From NCBI GenBank assembly GCA_964527205.1, contig CAZGQG010000017.1, positions 1 through 41,808 of the forward strand: a stretch of 41,808 nucleotides of DNA, written 5' to 3'. Source of the stretch: JARICQ01 sp964527205 (GTDB taxonomy: Bacteria > Bacillota > Clostridia > Tissierellales > Tissierellaceae). Below, one piece after another: positions 8,849-17,735 of the stretch (position 1 is the stretch's first letter; each line of letters begins with the position of its first letter). The notes under the pieces are model-generated. The model was not told where the DNA came from. It worked only from the letters and a program-made list of their open reading frames with translations, and did no database searches. Position numbers and translations under genes: made by a program.

Positions 8849-9193
8849 TTATTTAAAATGTTTTTCAAACAATTCCCTGGAAACTTCATCTAATTCCCTG
8901 GAAAAGTTTCTATAATTATCCAAAAGCTCCCTTCCTCTCTCTGAAAGCCTAGACTGGCCTCCACCCTTTCCACCACTTGAACTTTCAACCAAATCAAAAC
9001 CCAGATCTTCCTCAGCCCTCTTAAGAATCCTCCAACCCTTGCTAGAGGACAGATCCATTTCCCTATAGGCCTTGGACAAGCTGCCATTTTCCTGGACTAA
9101 TTCTAAAATCCTTATGACTCCTGGTCCAAAGGAGGGAGAATCTTTTAGCAGGTAGATTTTCAAGGAAAAGTCTAAGCTTTTATCATCCTTCAT
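8849..9193 (-). CDS. ModE-like winged-helix regulator, DNA-binding domain only
   Basis: 114 residues from the preferred start; an ATG 12 codons upstream (9229) has no ribosome site and lies beside a TATAAT-like element, whereas AGGAG sits eight bases before the ATG at 9193. The protein matches the ModE N-terminal LysR-type helix-turn-helix: FGPGVIRILELVQENGSLSKAYREMDLSSSKGWRILKRAEEDLGF, then GGKGGGQSRLSERGRELLDNY. The C-terminal molybdate-binding (Mop) domains of E. coli ModE are absent, so it either does not sense molybdate itself or senses it differently. Location upstream of modABC suggests it regulates that operon. Confidence 0.82.
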   Translation of the reverse strand: MKDDKSLDFSLKIYLLKDSPSFGPGVIRILELVQENGSLSKAYREMDLSSSKGWRILKRAEEDLGFDLVESSSGGKGGGQSRLSERGRELLDNYRNFSRELDEVSRELFEKHFK

Positions 9194-9371
9194 CCAATCA
9201 ACTCCTAAAGTTAGTTTTATTTTTATCATTGACTAATATTATATTGTAGAAGGGGGATTCATGCAAGCTATATTAGGACTAAAGGATTTTTTAGATAAAA
9301 AGCTCAATATGTAGTATAATTAAGAGATGGGAAAAAAGATTTTATAAATGATTTAACTAGGTGGTGAATTT

Positions 9372-12300
9372 ATGCATAATATTACTAAGGCAGAAATGCT
9401 TGATAGGGTAGATTTGGCTACTACCTACTTTAAGGGTCATGAGTACTATAAGGAAGGTAGGGTTAAAAATGTTAGGACTACTTCCAATAATGATTATTTT
9501 GTGGCCAATGTCCAAGGGGAGAAATCCTATTACACAGAAGTAGAGTTTAATATGAACGGCTATATAAAAAGCACCAGGTGTAATTGCCTGGCCTATAAGA
9601 AGTATGGAGGAGACTGCAAGCATATTGTAGCACTCCTAATAGTGATACAAAATTTTCAAAAGGAAAAGACAGTAGAAAGAAGAATAGAAAAGAAAAAGAC
9701 CCAGGGAAATATAAAAAACATTCTTCACTATTATGAAGAAGCTGAAATAGAGGGCAAGAAAGAACTTGAATTAGAGGTAAACTATGAATTTACCAAGGAT
9801 GAGTCAAGTATAAACCTAAGAGTAGGTGAAGAAAGGCTTTATGTTGTAAGAAGGATGAGTGACTTTCTCTCAGAGATTATTAACAAAGAGATAGTGGTCT
9901 TTGGAAAGAATTTCACCTATAATCCAGAGGAGCATTACTTCAATGAAAAGGATCAGGAATTAATAGATTTTTTGATTATACTCTATGAAAACTATGATAT
10001 TAATAGTGGAGGCTATTCTGGAAGCAAATACACTAGCACCTTTGATGGGAAATATATGACCCTAAGTGATAGCTCCTTGAAGAAGTTCTTTGAGCTTATG
10101 GAAGAAAGAAGCATGAATTTAAATATAGATGGACTGGTGGTAGAGGACACTAGGATTGTAGAGGATAGGCTAGACCTTAAATTCAAAGTAGAGGAAGAGG
10201 ATAAGGATCTCTTGATCAAGCTTGTAGATGAGGAGAATTTTGTGGCCCTTACAGAGGATTGCAAGTATTTATTTTATAGGGACAGGATATACAAGATTCC
10301 AAGATCCCAATCAAGATTCCTTTCACCTATGATCAATGAGATAAAGGGCAAGGATCTTAAATCAATCCGGGTAGAAGAGAGCCTAAAGGAGACCTTTGTT
10401 TCTGAACTCCTCCTAAATATAGGCAAGTATACAGACCTTACTATTGATGAAAAGGTAGAAAGCTCAATATACAGTCAAGACCTGGAGAGTCTTATATACT
10501 TTGATAGAAAGGGAGAGGTCATCCATGGCCGGGTAGAATTTAACTATGGAGATATTAAGATCGATCCATTTTCTTCCAAGGAGAAGGAGGAAAAGAGCAG
10601 GGAAAAAATTCTCCTAAGAGATTCGGAAAAGGAAAGAAAAATCCTAAGCCTACTTGAAAGAGGAGACTTCAAGGTGGCAGATGGAGGCTTTTATTTAGAG
10701 GATGAGGAAAAGATATTTGAATTTATCAATGATGTAATACCAAGTCTTCAGGAATTTTCACAAATTTACTATACAGATCAGTTCAAGGAGATATCTCTAA
10801 TAGAAAGCGATAGCTTTTCAGGAGCCTTTAAGATGACCAGTGGTCTAGACCTATTGTCCTTTGATTTCGATATAGAGGGAATAGATATGACAGAGCTTGA
10901 AGATGTATTCAATGCCCTAAAGGAAAGAAAGAAATACTATAAACTTAAAAATGGAGCCTTTTTATCCCTGGATAATAGGGAATTAAATCAGGTCTTTGAA
11001 ATGATAGATTATCTAGATGTGGATGTAGATAGCTTTAAAAATGGGAGTATACAAATACCAAAGTATAGGACCATTTATGTAGATAAGTTTATAGAGGATA
11101 GGGAAATTGGATTTATTAAAAAAAGTACGGACTTTAAAAAGTTAGTAATGGATATAAGAGAACCAGATGACATAGACTACAAGCTGCCTAAGGGATTAAA
11201 GGCAGATCTTAGGGACTATCAAAAATTTGGCTTTAAATGGCTTAAGACCATATCCAACTATGGATTTGGTGGTATCTTGGCAGATGAGATGGGGCTTGGA
11301 AAGACTGTTCAAATGATAGCCTTCCTCCTATCTGAAAAAGAGATAAAGGGACCAGCTGCCAACCTACTCATTGTGCCTACATCCCTTGTCTACAACTGGG
11401 AGGATGAATTAAGGAGATTTTCACCAAGCCTAGATCTTGTAATAGTTTCTGGAAGCAAGGAAGAGAGAAGAGAGATTATTAAAGGTGCAGGAGACTATGA
11501 TGTAATCATCACCTCCTATCCATTAATAAGAAAGGATATCCATGACTATAAGGACATAGACTTTAGGTATATTGTCCTTGATGAGGCCCAGTATATAAAA
11601 AACAGAGGATCCCTTAGTGCCAAATCTGTTAAGCAGTTAAAGGCTAAGAATTACTTTGCCCTAACAGGAACTCCAATGGAAAACTCTCTATCAGAGCTAT
11701 GGTCAATATTTGACTTTTTAATGCCAGGCTATCTCCTAAGCAGTAGGAAATTTACTGAGAAATATGAAAAGCCTATAGTAAGGGACAATGACCAAAAGAA
11801 ACTAAGGGAATTAAACAATCACATAAGACCCTTTATCCTTAGAAGACTTAAAAAAGATGTATTAAAAGAACTTCCTGACAAGATAGAGCAAAAGATCTTA
11901 GTAGATATGACAGACAAGCAAAAGAAGGTCTACCTAGCCTATCTACAAGCTATTAAGGGAGATCTAGGTCAGGAAATAGGAGAAAAGGGATACAATAGAA
12001 GCCATATAAAAATACTGGCAGGTCTTACAAGACTTAGGCAGCTAAGCTGTCATCCAGCAGTGTTTTTAGAGGACTATAAGGGTGGCAGTGGCAAGCTAGA
12101 CTTCTTAGAAGAACTGGTAGAAGAGGCAGTAGCCAGTGGACACAGGATACTAATCTTCTCACAATTTACAACCATGCTGGCTGCCATTAAAGAAAGATTA
12201 GAAGAGATAAACATAGATATGGTCTACCTAGATGGTAAGACCCCTATGAGGGATAGGGGAGATCTAGTAAAGAGATTTAATAAGGGTGAGGGAGATGTAT

Positions 12301-12599
12301 TTCTCATATCCCTAAAGGCTGGGGGTACAGGCCTTAACCTAACCTCAGCAGACATGGTAATTCACTTTGACCCCTGGTGGAATCCTGCAGTAGAGGATCA
12401 GGCAACGGACAGGGCCCATAGGATAGGCCAGGAAAACAAGGTTCAGGTTATCAAACTAATTACCAAGGGAACCATAGAGGAAAAGATATTTGAACTTCAG
12501 GAAAAGAAAAAAGAAATGATAGATAAGGTTATAAGGGAAGGAGAAACCCTTATATCCAAACTCAGTGAAGAAGAGATTATGTCTCTCTTTGATGTATAA
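9372..12599 (+). CDS. SNF2-family helicase with SWIM zinc finger
   Basis: 1075 residues. The N-terminal SWIM finger is C70-x-C72...C82-x-H84. A long middle region matches the bacterial SNF2 helicase-associated segment. The ATPase core starts near residue 615 (LRDYQKFGFKWL) with Walker A DEMGLGKT (about 637-644), DEAQ (about 736), TGTPMENS, and the C-terminal RecA domain with FSQFTTM, LKAGGTGLNLT and DRAHRIGQ (about 1012). Such proteins are DNA-dependent ATPases that move protein-DNA complexes (RapA/Swi2 relatives); the bacterial role is poorly known. AGGTGGTG precedes the ATG, and TATAAT at 9313-9318 could be a -10. Monocistronic, ends at a strong terminator. Confidence 0.92.
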   Translation: MHNITKAEMLDRVDLATTYFKGHEYYKEGRVKNVRTTSNNDYFVANVQGEKSYYTEVEFNMNGYIKSTRCNCLAYKKYGGDCKHIVALLIVIQNFQKEKTVERRIEKKKTQGNIKNILHYYEEAEIEGKKELELEVNYEFTKDESSINLRVGEERLYVVRRMSDFLSEIINKEIVVFGKNFTYNPEEHYFNEKDQELIDFLIILYENYDINSGGYSGSKYTSTFDGKYMTLSDSSLKKFFELMEERSMNLNIDGLVVEDTRIVEDRLDLKFKVEEEDKDLLIKLVDEENFVALTEDCKYLFYRDRIYKIPRSQSRFLSPMINEIKGKDLKSIRVEESLKETFVSELLLNIGKYTDLTIDEKVESSIYSQDLESLIYFDRKGEVIHGRVEFNYGDIKIDPFSSKEKEEKSREKILLRDSEKERKILSLLERGDFKVADGGFYLEDEEKIFEFINDVIPSLQEFSQIYYTDQFKEISLIESDSFSGAFKMTSGLDLLSFDFDIEGIDMTELEDVFNALKERKKYYKLKNGAFLSLDNRELNQVFEMIDYLDVDVDSFKNGSIQIPKYRTIYVDKFIEDREIGFIKKSTDFKKLVMDIREPDDIDYKLPKGLKADLRDYQKFGFKWLKTISNYGFGGILADEMGLGKTVQMIAFLLSEKEIKGPAANLLIVPTSLVYNWEDELRRFSPSLDLVIVSGSKEERREIIKGAGDYDVIITSYPLIRKDIHDYKDIDFRYIVLDEAQYIKNRGSLSAKSVKQLKAKNYFALTGTPMENSLSELWSIFDFLMPGYLLSSRKFTEKYEKPIVRDNDQKKLRELNNHIRPFILRRLKKDVLKELPDKIEQKILVDMTDKQKKVYLAYLQAIKGDLGQEIGEKGYNRSHIKILAGLTRLRQLSCHPAVFLEDYKGGSGKLDFLEELVEEAVASGHRILIFSQFTTMLAAIKERLEEINIDMVYLDGKTPMRDRGDLVKRFNKGEGDVFLISLKAGGTGLNLTSADMVIHFDPWWNPAVEDQATDRAHRIGQENKVQVIKLITKGTIEEKIFELQEKKKEMIDKVIREGETLISKLSEEEIMSLFDV

Positions 12600-12604
12600 A
12601 GAAA

Positions 12605-12643
12605 AAAGCAGGCTAAGAAAATTAGCCTGCTTTAGTATTTTTT
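12605..12643. terminator. Bidirectional terminator after SNF2 gene
   Basis: AAAGCAGGCTAA (12605-12616) pairs perfectly with TTAGCCTGCTTT (12622-12633) around a five-base loop, with T-rich sequence on the right and an A-run on the left. It also serves the convergent ABC permease gene. Confidence 0.85.
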
Positions 12644-12651
12644 AAAAGAGT

Positions 12652-13896
12652 TTATTTATCCCGAATCATCTTAAAGGCCTGACTTAGTTTAATAGGATTA
12701 CCATACATCAAGGTTCCAAGCCTATATATTCTAGCTCCCAACAAGCCAGTAGCTATGGTTGTAGCTAAGAGAATGGCCAGGGAAAGTATTACCTGTATAA
12801 GTGGAACCACTCCCATAGACACCCTTACAAACATGGCCATAAAGGATGTAAAGGGGAAAAATGAGGCTATCTTTACTACTAACAAATCAGGATTAGATAG
12901 TCCCACCATGGATATAGCAAAGGCTCCAATAAAGAGGAAGGTAATAGGTGTTGCACTGGTGTTAATATCCTCTGTACGAGATACTAGGGCTCCAACTACT
13001 CCATATACAAATAAATAGAGCAGATAGCCTAAAGATCCAAATACTGCAAAGATAGCTAGGACATTTCCTGGTATATCAAAGATGAAGTCAAGATTATCCT
13101 TCCAGGCATTGGCATTTAGCTTATAGGCTATAAGAGCAGTCAATATAATGGCTGCAAATTGTATTAATCCAGTCAAGGCTCCAGCAAAGACCTTTCCAAA
13201 TATAAGGCTATTGGTGCTGGTGCTGGTTACAAGTATTTCCATACTCCTATTGCTTTTTTCACTGGCAACAGAAGTGGCTATCATCTGTCCATAAAATATA
13301 ATTATAAAGTAAAGCATAAAGACCAGTATATAGGTATGGAAGTAATTCTTTATACCATCCTTACCTAGGATTTCAGTGGTGGACTCAATCCCTGTATTAT
13401 AAACAGCCTCTATCTCTTCATAATCTATTCCCTTTTCTGAAATAGTCCTCTCCCTATAGATATTTAGGAGGGCATGTTCAAAGGCATTGCTATCCCCATC
13501 AGTCATACTAGTGTTTTTAACTATATGTTCATAGCTAGTAGGAGAATTTACTATAAAGCCGCTCTCCAAGTCCTCTGATAGGATTTTGTCCTTTAAAGTA
13601 TCAGGAGAATCCACTTCCACAAGTTTCACATGGGGGAGCTGAGTCTGAATTAGCTTTAAATCAAGACTATCATCCTGGATGATCAGGCCATATTCCGTCC
13701 TTTCTTCTTCATCTCCCATGTCCTCTATAGGAGCTGTCTCATCTTCAAAGAAAGGCTTGCCCATTAGAGAGGCTATGGTTGGAATAGTAAGTCCAATAGC
13801 AATGATGGCACAAAGTATTATGGTGGATACCTTGAAGGCCTTCTTATTTAAGTTGTTATAAAGTTCAAATTTAAATACCTTGGATAAGTTTTTCAT
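12652..13896 (-). CDS. ABC-2 type permease (NatB/YhaP-like)
   Basis: 414 residues with the architecture of NatB/YhaP-type exporter permeases: one N-terminal membrane segment (about 22-44), a large extracytoplasmic domain (about 45-185), then five or six membrane segments from about 190. The diagnostic VASEKSNRSMEILVTSTSTNSLIFGKVFAG lies between the second and third segments. With the ATPase gene just upstream it forms an exporter; related systems export Na+ or drugs, but the substrate here is unknown. Its start overlaps the stop of the ATPase gene by four bases, so the two are coupled. Confidence 0.87.
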   Translation of the reverse strand: MKNLSKVFKFELYNNLNKKAFKVSTIILCAIIAIGLTIPTIASLMGKPFFEDETAPIEDMGDEEERTEYGLIIQDDSLDLKLIQTQLPHVKLVEVDSPDTLKDKILSEDLESGFIVNSPTSYEHIVKNTSMTDGDSNAFEHALLNIYRERTISEKGIDYEEIEAVYNTGIESTTEILGKDGIKNYFHTYILVFMLYFIIIFYGQMIATSVASEKSNRSMEILVTSTSTNSLIFGKVFAGALTGLIQFAAIILTALIAYKLNANAWKDNLDFIFDIPGNVLAIFAVFGSLGYLLYLFVYGVVGALVSRTEDINTSATPITFLFIGAFAISMVGLSNPDLLVVKIASFFPFTSFMAMFVRVSMGVVPLIQVILSLAILLATTIATGLLGARIYRLGTLMYGNPIKLSQAFKMIRDK

Positions 13897-14807
13897 CTCA
13901 TATCACCTACAGTTTCAACAAAGATATCAGCAAGGCTTGGTTCATAAACTGAAAAATGCTTGATATCTATATTAGTTTTTGTTAATTCTTCCAATAAGTT
14001 TTTCTTTGTATTTTCCTCTAACAATTCTATTATCAGATAATCCTTCTTGGTTTCCAATATATTTACCCTGCTTACTTGCCCTTGAATCTGTCTTTTAAGC
14101 TGATCTAGATCCATATTTGTAGCAGAGAGGGTAATTCTATTTCTTCCAAACTCTCTTTTAATCTCAGCTAAATTACCTGTCATTACAATTTCTCCCTGAT
14201 TAATCAGGGCAATTTCCTCACAAAATTCCTCTACATAGGTCATTTGATGGCTGGAGAAAATAACTAGCTTTTCCTTTTCTATGAGTTCATTGATTATTTC
14301 CTTGAGGATTTGTGAATTAACAGGATCCAGTCCACTAAAGGGCTCATCTAAGACCACTATATCCGGCTCTCCTAGAAGGGTTTGGGCTATTTGTACCTTT
14401 TGTTGATTTCCCTTGGAAAGGGTCTCTAGTTTCTTGTCCTTGTATTCTAAAACTCCCAGTTTTTCCAGCCAGTAAAGGCTGCTTGACTCTGCTCTAGCCT
14501 TGTCTAGCCCTCTTAGGCTAGCAAAGTAGATAAGCTGGTCTAAGACCTTTTGCTTGGGATACATGCCTCTTTCCTCTGGCAAATAAGCTATGGAATGTTG
14601 GAAGGGATCAAAGGGCTTGCCCTCTAAGAGGATTTCCCCCCTGTCAGCATCAAATAATCCCATTATTATCCTTATGGTAGTAGTTTTTCCTGCACCATTT
14701 CTCCCAAGAAATCCAAGGGCCTTGCCCTTATTAATATTAAAGCTAACATCGTGGAGAACTTCAGTATCTGAAAAACTTTTGTATATATTTCTTACTTCAA
14801 GTTTCAA
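13893..14807 (-). CDS. ABC exporter ATPase (NatA/YhaQ-like)
   Basis: 304 residues. Walker A GRNGAGKT (35-42), signature LSKGNQQ (130-136, the variant typical of NatA/YhaQ-type exporters rather than LSGGQ), Walker B VVLDEP (152-157), and a C-terminal extension of about 90 residues ending YEPSLADIFVETVGD, also typical of this group. It would energise export through the permease encoded just downstream. A TTATAGTATAA-type A/T-rich segment upstream may hold its promoter. Substrate is not predictable; Na+/K+ or an amphiphile are the precedents. Confidence 0.88.
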   Translation of the reverse strand: MKLEVRNIYKSFSDTEVLHDVSFNINKGKALGFLGRNGAGKTTTIRIIMGLFDADRGEILLEGKPFDPFQHSIAYLPEERGMYPKQKVLDQLIYFASLRGLDKARAESSSLYWLEKLGVLEYKDKKLETLSKGNQQKVQIAQTLLGEPDIVVLDEPFSGLDPVNSQILKEIINELIEKEKLVIFSSHQMTYVEEFCEEIALINQGEIVMTGNLAEIKREFGRNRITLSATNMDLDQLKRQIQGQVSRVNILETKKDYLIIELLEENTKKNLLEELTKTNIDIKHFSVYEPSLADIFVETVGDMR

Positions 14808-14875
14808 AAATTATCACCCCTTTTATTATGTGTTTACATTATAGTATAGATTCTTCCTATCCTCAATGCTTTTCC

Positions 14876-14911
14876 TAAAAAATTAAACTAGCCTAATGAA
14901 TAGACTAGTTT
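14876..14911 (-). terminator. Terminator of DUF4349 gene
   Basis: On the minus strand AAACTAG and CTAGTTT (14885-14891 with 14905-14911) form a stem, followed by AATTTTTT. It lies just downstream of the DUF4349 lipoprotein gene. Confidence 0.65.
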
Positions 14912-14924
14912 ATTCCATGGTTTT

Positions 14925-15815
14925 TTAATCCTTATTAGAACTCTCCTTGGACTTCTTTCTTCTCCATACCAATCTATATATTATATATACTATTATAGAG
15001 ATTATTAAAATGTAGGGAAGTCCATATACAAGACCTATTATAAGGTCTCCTATATTTCTAGTGAAAAAGTAGAAGGAGTCTGAAAATGCTAGTTTAAGTT
15101 TCTCTATAAAGCTGGTCTTAGTATTGGCTCCTGAACTTAGCTTTTCCACTTCATTTAAGCTTAGATGAAGGGTGCTATAATTCACCTGGTCATCCATATT
15201 TTGTAAATTTTGTGTATAGCTTTCCTTCTCATAGATCAAGTCACTTAGTTGGTTTTCAAGTTTTATAATGTCTTCCATTTTGTCAGCCTTTTCAAGAAGG
15301 GCTAGGATCCTTTCCTCCTTGGTTTCAAGTACTCTTAACCTGGACTCCGTATCTCGATATAGCTTGCTAATATCTTCCTTGTTTTTATTTTGTGATATTA
15401 TATTTCCAATTTCGATTACTTCATGGATAAATTCATCCAAACTCTCCCTAGGAATCCTAATAGAATAATCTGAGTACTTAAGTCCACTACTATATATGTA
15501 GTCATTGTAGGAGATATTTGAACTCTCCACATAGCCCTTATACTTAGAGATTAAAGCTTCCAGTTTATTTGTAGTAGGAAGGAAGTCCTGGGTCTGCATT
15601 TCAATATAGACTGTTGTGATTATCTTGTCTGGCTCATAGTTTTCAGGTTCCTCATAATCATCAGTTTCTAAAAAATCCTCCTCTTCCTGAGGACTTGTAT
15701 CCATATCTCCTGCCATCTCATCTAGACTATAGTCACTTTTTGAGCTGCATCCACTGATTAAAATAGAGAAAATCACTAGTAATAAAAATCCAAACCTAAG
15801 TTTTTTACTCTTCAT
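14925..15815 (-). CDS. DUF4349 domain lipoprotein
   Basis: 296 residues from ATG 15815. A longer reading starts with GTG at 15845, but its first codons contain a TATAAT that looks like the -10 box, and AAAGGGG nine bases before 15815 is the better ribosome site. The signal peptide ends in a lipobox (ILISGCSS), followed by an acidic low-complexity linker (EEEDFLETDDYEEPENYEP). The DUF4349 core follows (TTVYIEMQTQDFLPTTNKLE...YKGYVESSNIS), then a coiled coil around residues 185-225, and finally a membrane segment near 260-285 with a basic tail. Function unknown; likely a cell-envelope protein. It is separated from NatAB by its own terminator. Confidence 0.85.
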   Translation of the reverse strand: MKSKKLRFGFLLLVIFSILISGCSSKSDYSLDEMAGDMDTSPQEEEDFLETDDYEEPENYEPDKIITTVYIEMQTQDFLPTTNKLEALISKYKGYVESSNISYNDYIYSSGLKYSDYSIRIPRESLDEFIHEVIEIGNIISQNKNKEDISKLYRDTESRLRVLETKEERILALLEKADKMEDIIKLENQLSDLIYEKESYTQNLQNMDDQVNYSTLHLSLNEVEKLSSGANTKTSFIEKLKLAFSDSFYFFTRNIGDLIIGLVYGLPYILIISIIVYIIYRLVWRRKKSKESSNKD

Positions 15816-15896
15816 CCTTATCAACCCCTTTGGTAAATTATACACTATTCTATTAAAGTGGGGTATACAAAATGGTTACATTTTAGGAACAAATAG

Positions 15897-15959
15897 ATAA
15901 AAAAATACCTCCAAGGGGACAATCTAATTTTTATTAATTAGACTGCAACTTGGAGGTAT
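15897..15959 (-). terminator. Terminator of leucyl aminopeptidase gene
   Basis: ATACCTCCAA (15905-15914) pairs with TTGGAGGTAT (15950-15959), with an inner TCTAAT/ATTAGA arm pair. On the minus strand the stem is followed by a T-run (15897-15904). Confidence 0.75.
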
Positions 15960-15980
15960 AATATCATGTGATTATTTTAT

Positions 15981-17393
15981 TTACATTTTTGCTAAATTAT
16001 AAAGAGTCTTAACCGGCACTCCACTAGCTCCCTTTGGAAGATATCCTCTATCCTTGCTCATATAGGAAGTTCCTGCTATATCTAAGTGCACCCATGGAGT
16101 ATCCTGGACGAATTCTCCTAGGAAAAGTCCAGCAGTTAAGGAACCTGCTCCACCTACAGTGGTATTCTTAAGATCTGCTATATCTCCCTTGATCAGTTCA
16201 CTGTATTCCTCATTCTTAGGGAATTGCCATACAGGCTCTCCAGCAAGCTCAGAAGCTTGTAAAAGATCATCCATTAGGTCCTGGTTGTTTGTAACTGCAC
16301 CAGTATTAATGTCTCCTAGAGCAACTATACAGGCACCTGTTAGAGTTGCAATATCTACTATCTTGTCAGCCTTTACAACTGTAGCCGCATAATATAGGGA
16401 ATCTGCTAGGGTAACCCTACCCTCTGCATCTGTATTTAAAATTTCTATAGTTTTTCCTGACATGGATCCAATTACATCTCCTGGTTTGTATGCTTCACCG
16501 GAAATCATATTTTCACAGGCTGCAACTACTCCAACCACATTTTTCTTTAGCTTGGATAGGGCTATGGTCTTCATAACTCCAATAACTGATGCAGATCCTG
16601 CCATATCAGACTTCATAGTTACCATTCCATTAGTAGGCTTTATTGAGTAACCACCTGAGTCATAGGTTAATCCCTTACCAACTAGGGCTAATTTCTCATC
16701 TGAATCCTTGTCTCCATTCCATTTCATAACAATAAACTGAGGCTCATTGGCTGATCCCTTTGAAACAGCTAAAAAAGCAGTCATATTGTGATCCTGAATT
16801 TCCTTCTTACCTAGAATTTCAACTTCTACACCTAGGCCTTCTAATTCTTCCTTGGCCCTGTTGGCTAATTCCTTTGGGGTCATAGTTATAGCTGGCTCAT
16901 TTACTAAGTCCCTTGCTAGGAAGATTCCATGGACTATGTTTTTTGCCTCTTCTATAGCGTCCTTAGCTTCTTCTACTTTAGAATCCAATTTTAAATAGAC
17001 CTTATCTAAAACAGGAGTAAATTTCTTTTCTGAAAGGTATTTCTCAAAGCTATATTCTGATTGAAGTAAACCTTCAGCAATAGCTAGGACATCATCCAAA
17101 TTATTAATATCAACTTCAGCTGACTCTACCTTTAAACTATTAAGCTTTTTAGCTGCATTATAAAAAGCCCTTCTAAGGAGCTCTGAGTTTAATTTTTCCT
17201 CTTCTCCCAGTCCTAAAAATAAAACATTCTCACCCTTAGGTGATATATCCGTGTAAGTTTCTCCTAAATTTCCCTTAAACAATTCTTTTTCCTTAAGATA
17301 GTCATATAATTCCTGACCTTTGGAAACTTCCTTGTCTTCCTTAAATGCTGTTACTATTTCTACTGCTCCACCTTGACCAATTACTATTTCCAA
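15981..17393 (-). CDS. pepA: Leucyl aminopeptidase, M17 family (PepA)
   Basis: 470 residues, standard for M17. The C-terminal catalytic domain shows VGKGLTYDSGG (K240, D245), MKSDMAGSA (D263) and the family signature NTDAEGRVTLADSL (D322, E324, R326), which together bind two metal ions and the bicarbonate/carboxylate group. It removes N-terminal amino acids from peptides in the cytoplasm, typically as a hexamer. The start codon is TTG at 17393, preceded by AAAGGAGTGATATT; no ATG or GTG in frame fits that ribosome site. Monocistronic and divergent from the tRNA gene. Consistent with peptide use in an amino-acid-fermenting anaerobe, though the enzyme is widespread. Confidence 0.94.
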   Translation of the reverse strand: MEIVIGQGGAVEIVTAFKEDKEVSKGQELYDYLKEKELFKGNLGETYTDISPKGENVLFLGLGEEEKLNSELLRRAFYNAAKKLNSLKVESAEVDINNLDDVLAIAEGLLQSEYSFEKYLSEKKFTPVLDKVYLKLDSKVEEAKDAIEEAKNIVHGIFLARDLVNEPAITMTPKELANRAKEELEGLGVEVEILGKKEIQDHNMTAFLAVSKGSANEPQFIVMKWNGDKDSDEKLALVGKGLTYDSGGYSIKPTNGMVTMKSDMAGSASVIGVMKTIALSKLKKNVVGVVAACENMISGEAYKPGDVIGSMSGKTIEILNTDAEGRVTLADSLYYAATVVKADKIVDIATLTGACIVALGDINTGAVTNNQDLMDDLLQASELAGEPVWQFPKNEEYSELIKGDIADLKNTTVGGAGSLTAGLFLGEFVQDTPWVHLDIAGTSYMSKDRGYLPKGASGVPVKTLYNLAKM

Positions 17394-17487
17394 AATATCA
17401 CTCCTTTAAATATTATGATTATTATTACAAGTATATCATAAAGTCATTGCATAATACATCCATATATAGTATTATAATGATATATAT

Positions 17488-17563
17488 GGGTGAGTAACTC
17501 AGCTGGGAGAGTGTTTGCTCGACAAGCAAAAAGTCGTAGGTTCAAGTCCTATCTCGCCCACCA
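17488..17563 (+). tRNA. tRNA-Val (anticodon GAC)
   Basis: 76 bases with encoded CCA. Acceptor GGGTGAG/CTCGCCC with one G-U pair, D-loop AGCTGGGA, anticodon stem TTTGC/GCAAA with loop TCGACAA (anticodon GAC at 34-36), variable AAGTC, T-arm GTAGG-TTCAAGT-CCTAT and discriminator A. All fit tRNA-Val. Position 33, nearly always U, reads C here; this is either a real oddity or a base error. Confidence 0.92.
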
Positions 17564-17585
17564 AATTTTCATTGGAGGGATATAT

Positions 17586-17675
17586 ATGAATCCAAAATTA
17601 AAGAAGACTGTAGTGTTCTTAATTATCTTATCATTTGTGGCAGCAGCCTTAGTACCAGTGATAAACTTAATCTAG
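17586..17675 (+). CDS. Prli42-like single-pass membrane miniprotein
   Basis: 29 residues: a basic start MNPKLKK followed by one membrane segment (VVFLIILSFVAAALVPVINLI). GGAGGG precedes the ATG at a proper distance. Size, the KK-VV-FLI start and the single helix resemble the stressosome-associated Prli42 miniproteins of Firmicutes, but similarity over so few, mostly hydrophobic residues is weak evidence. It lies 22 bases after the tRNA CCA, so it may be cotranscribed, and is followed by a short hairpin. A longer reading through the tRNA gene is not credible. Confidence 0.6.
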   Translation: MNPKLKKTVVFLIILSFVAAALVPVINLI

Positions 17676-17687
17676 AAATACTTATTA

Positions 17688-17716
17688 AGCCAAGAGAAAA
17701 TCTCTTGGCTATATTT
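17688..17716 (+). terminator. Hairpin after miniprotein gene
   Basis: AGCCAAGAG (17688-17696) pairs with CTCTTGGCT (17702-17710) around AAAAT. The following ATATTT is a weak U-tract, so termination may be partial. Confidence 0.55.
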
Positions 17717-17735
17717 AAATCTAAGGGGAGAAATT

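Noticed and set aside
17490..17675. 61-codon frame covering the tRNA-Val and the miniprotein
   Set aside because: Its first half is the tRNA gene; only the last 29 codons have a ribosome site.
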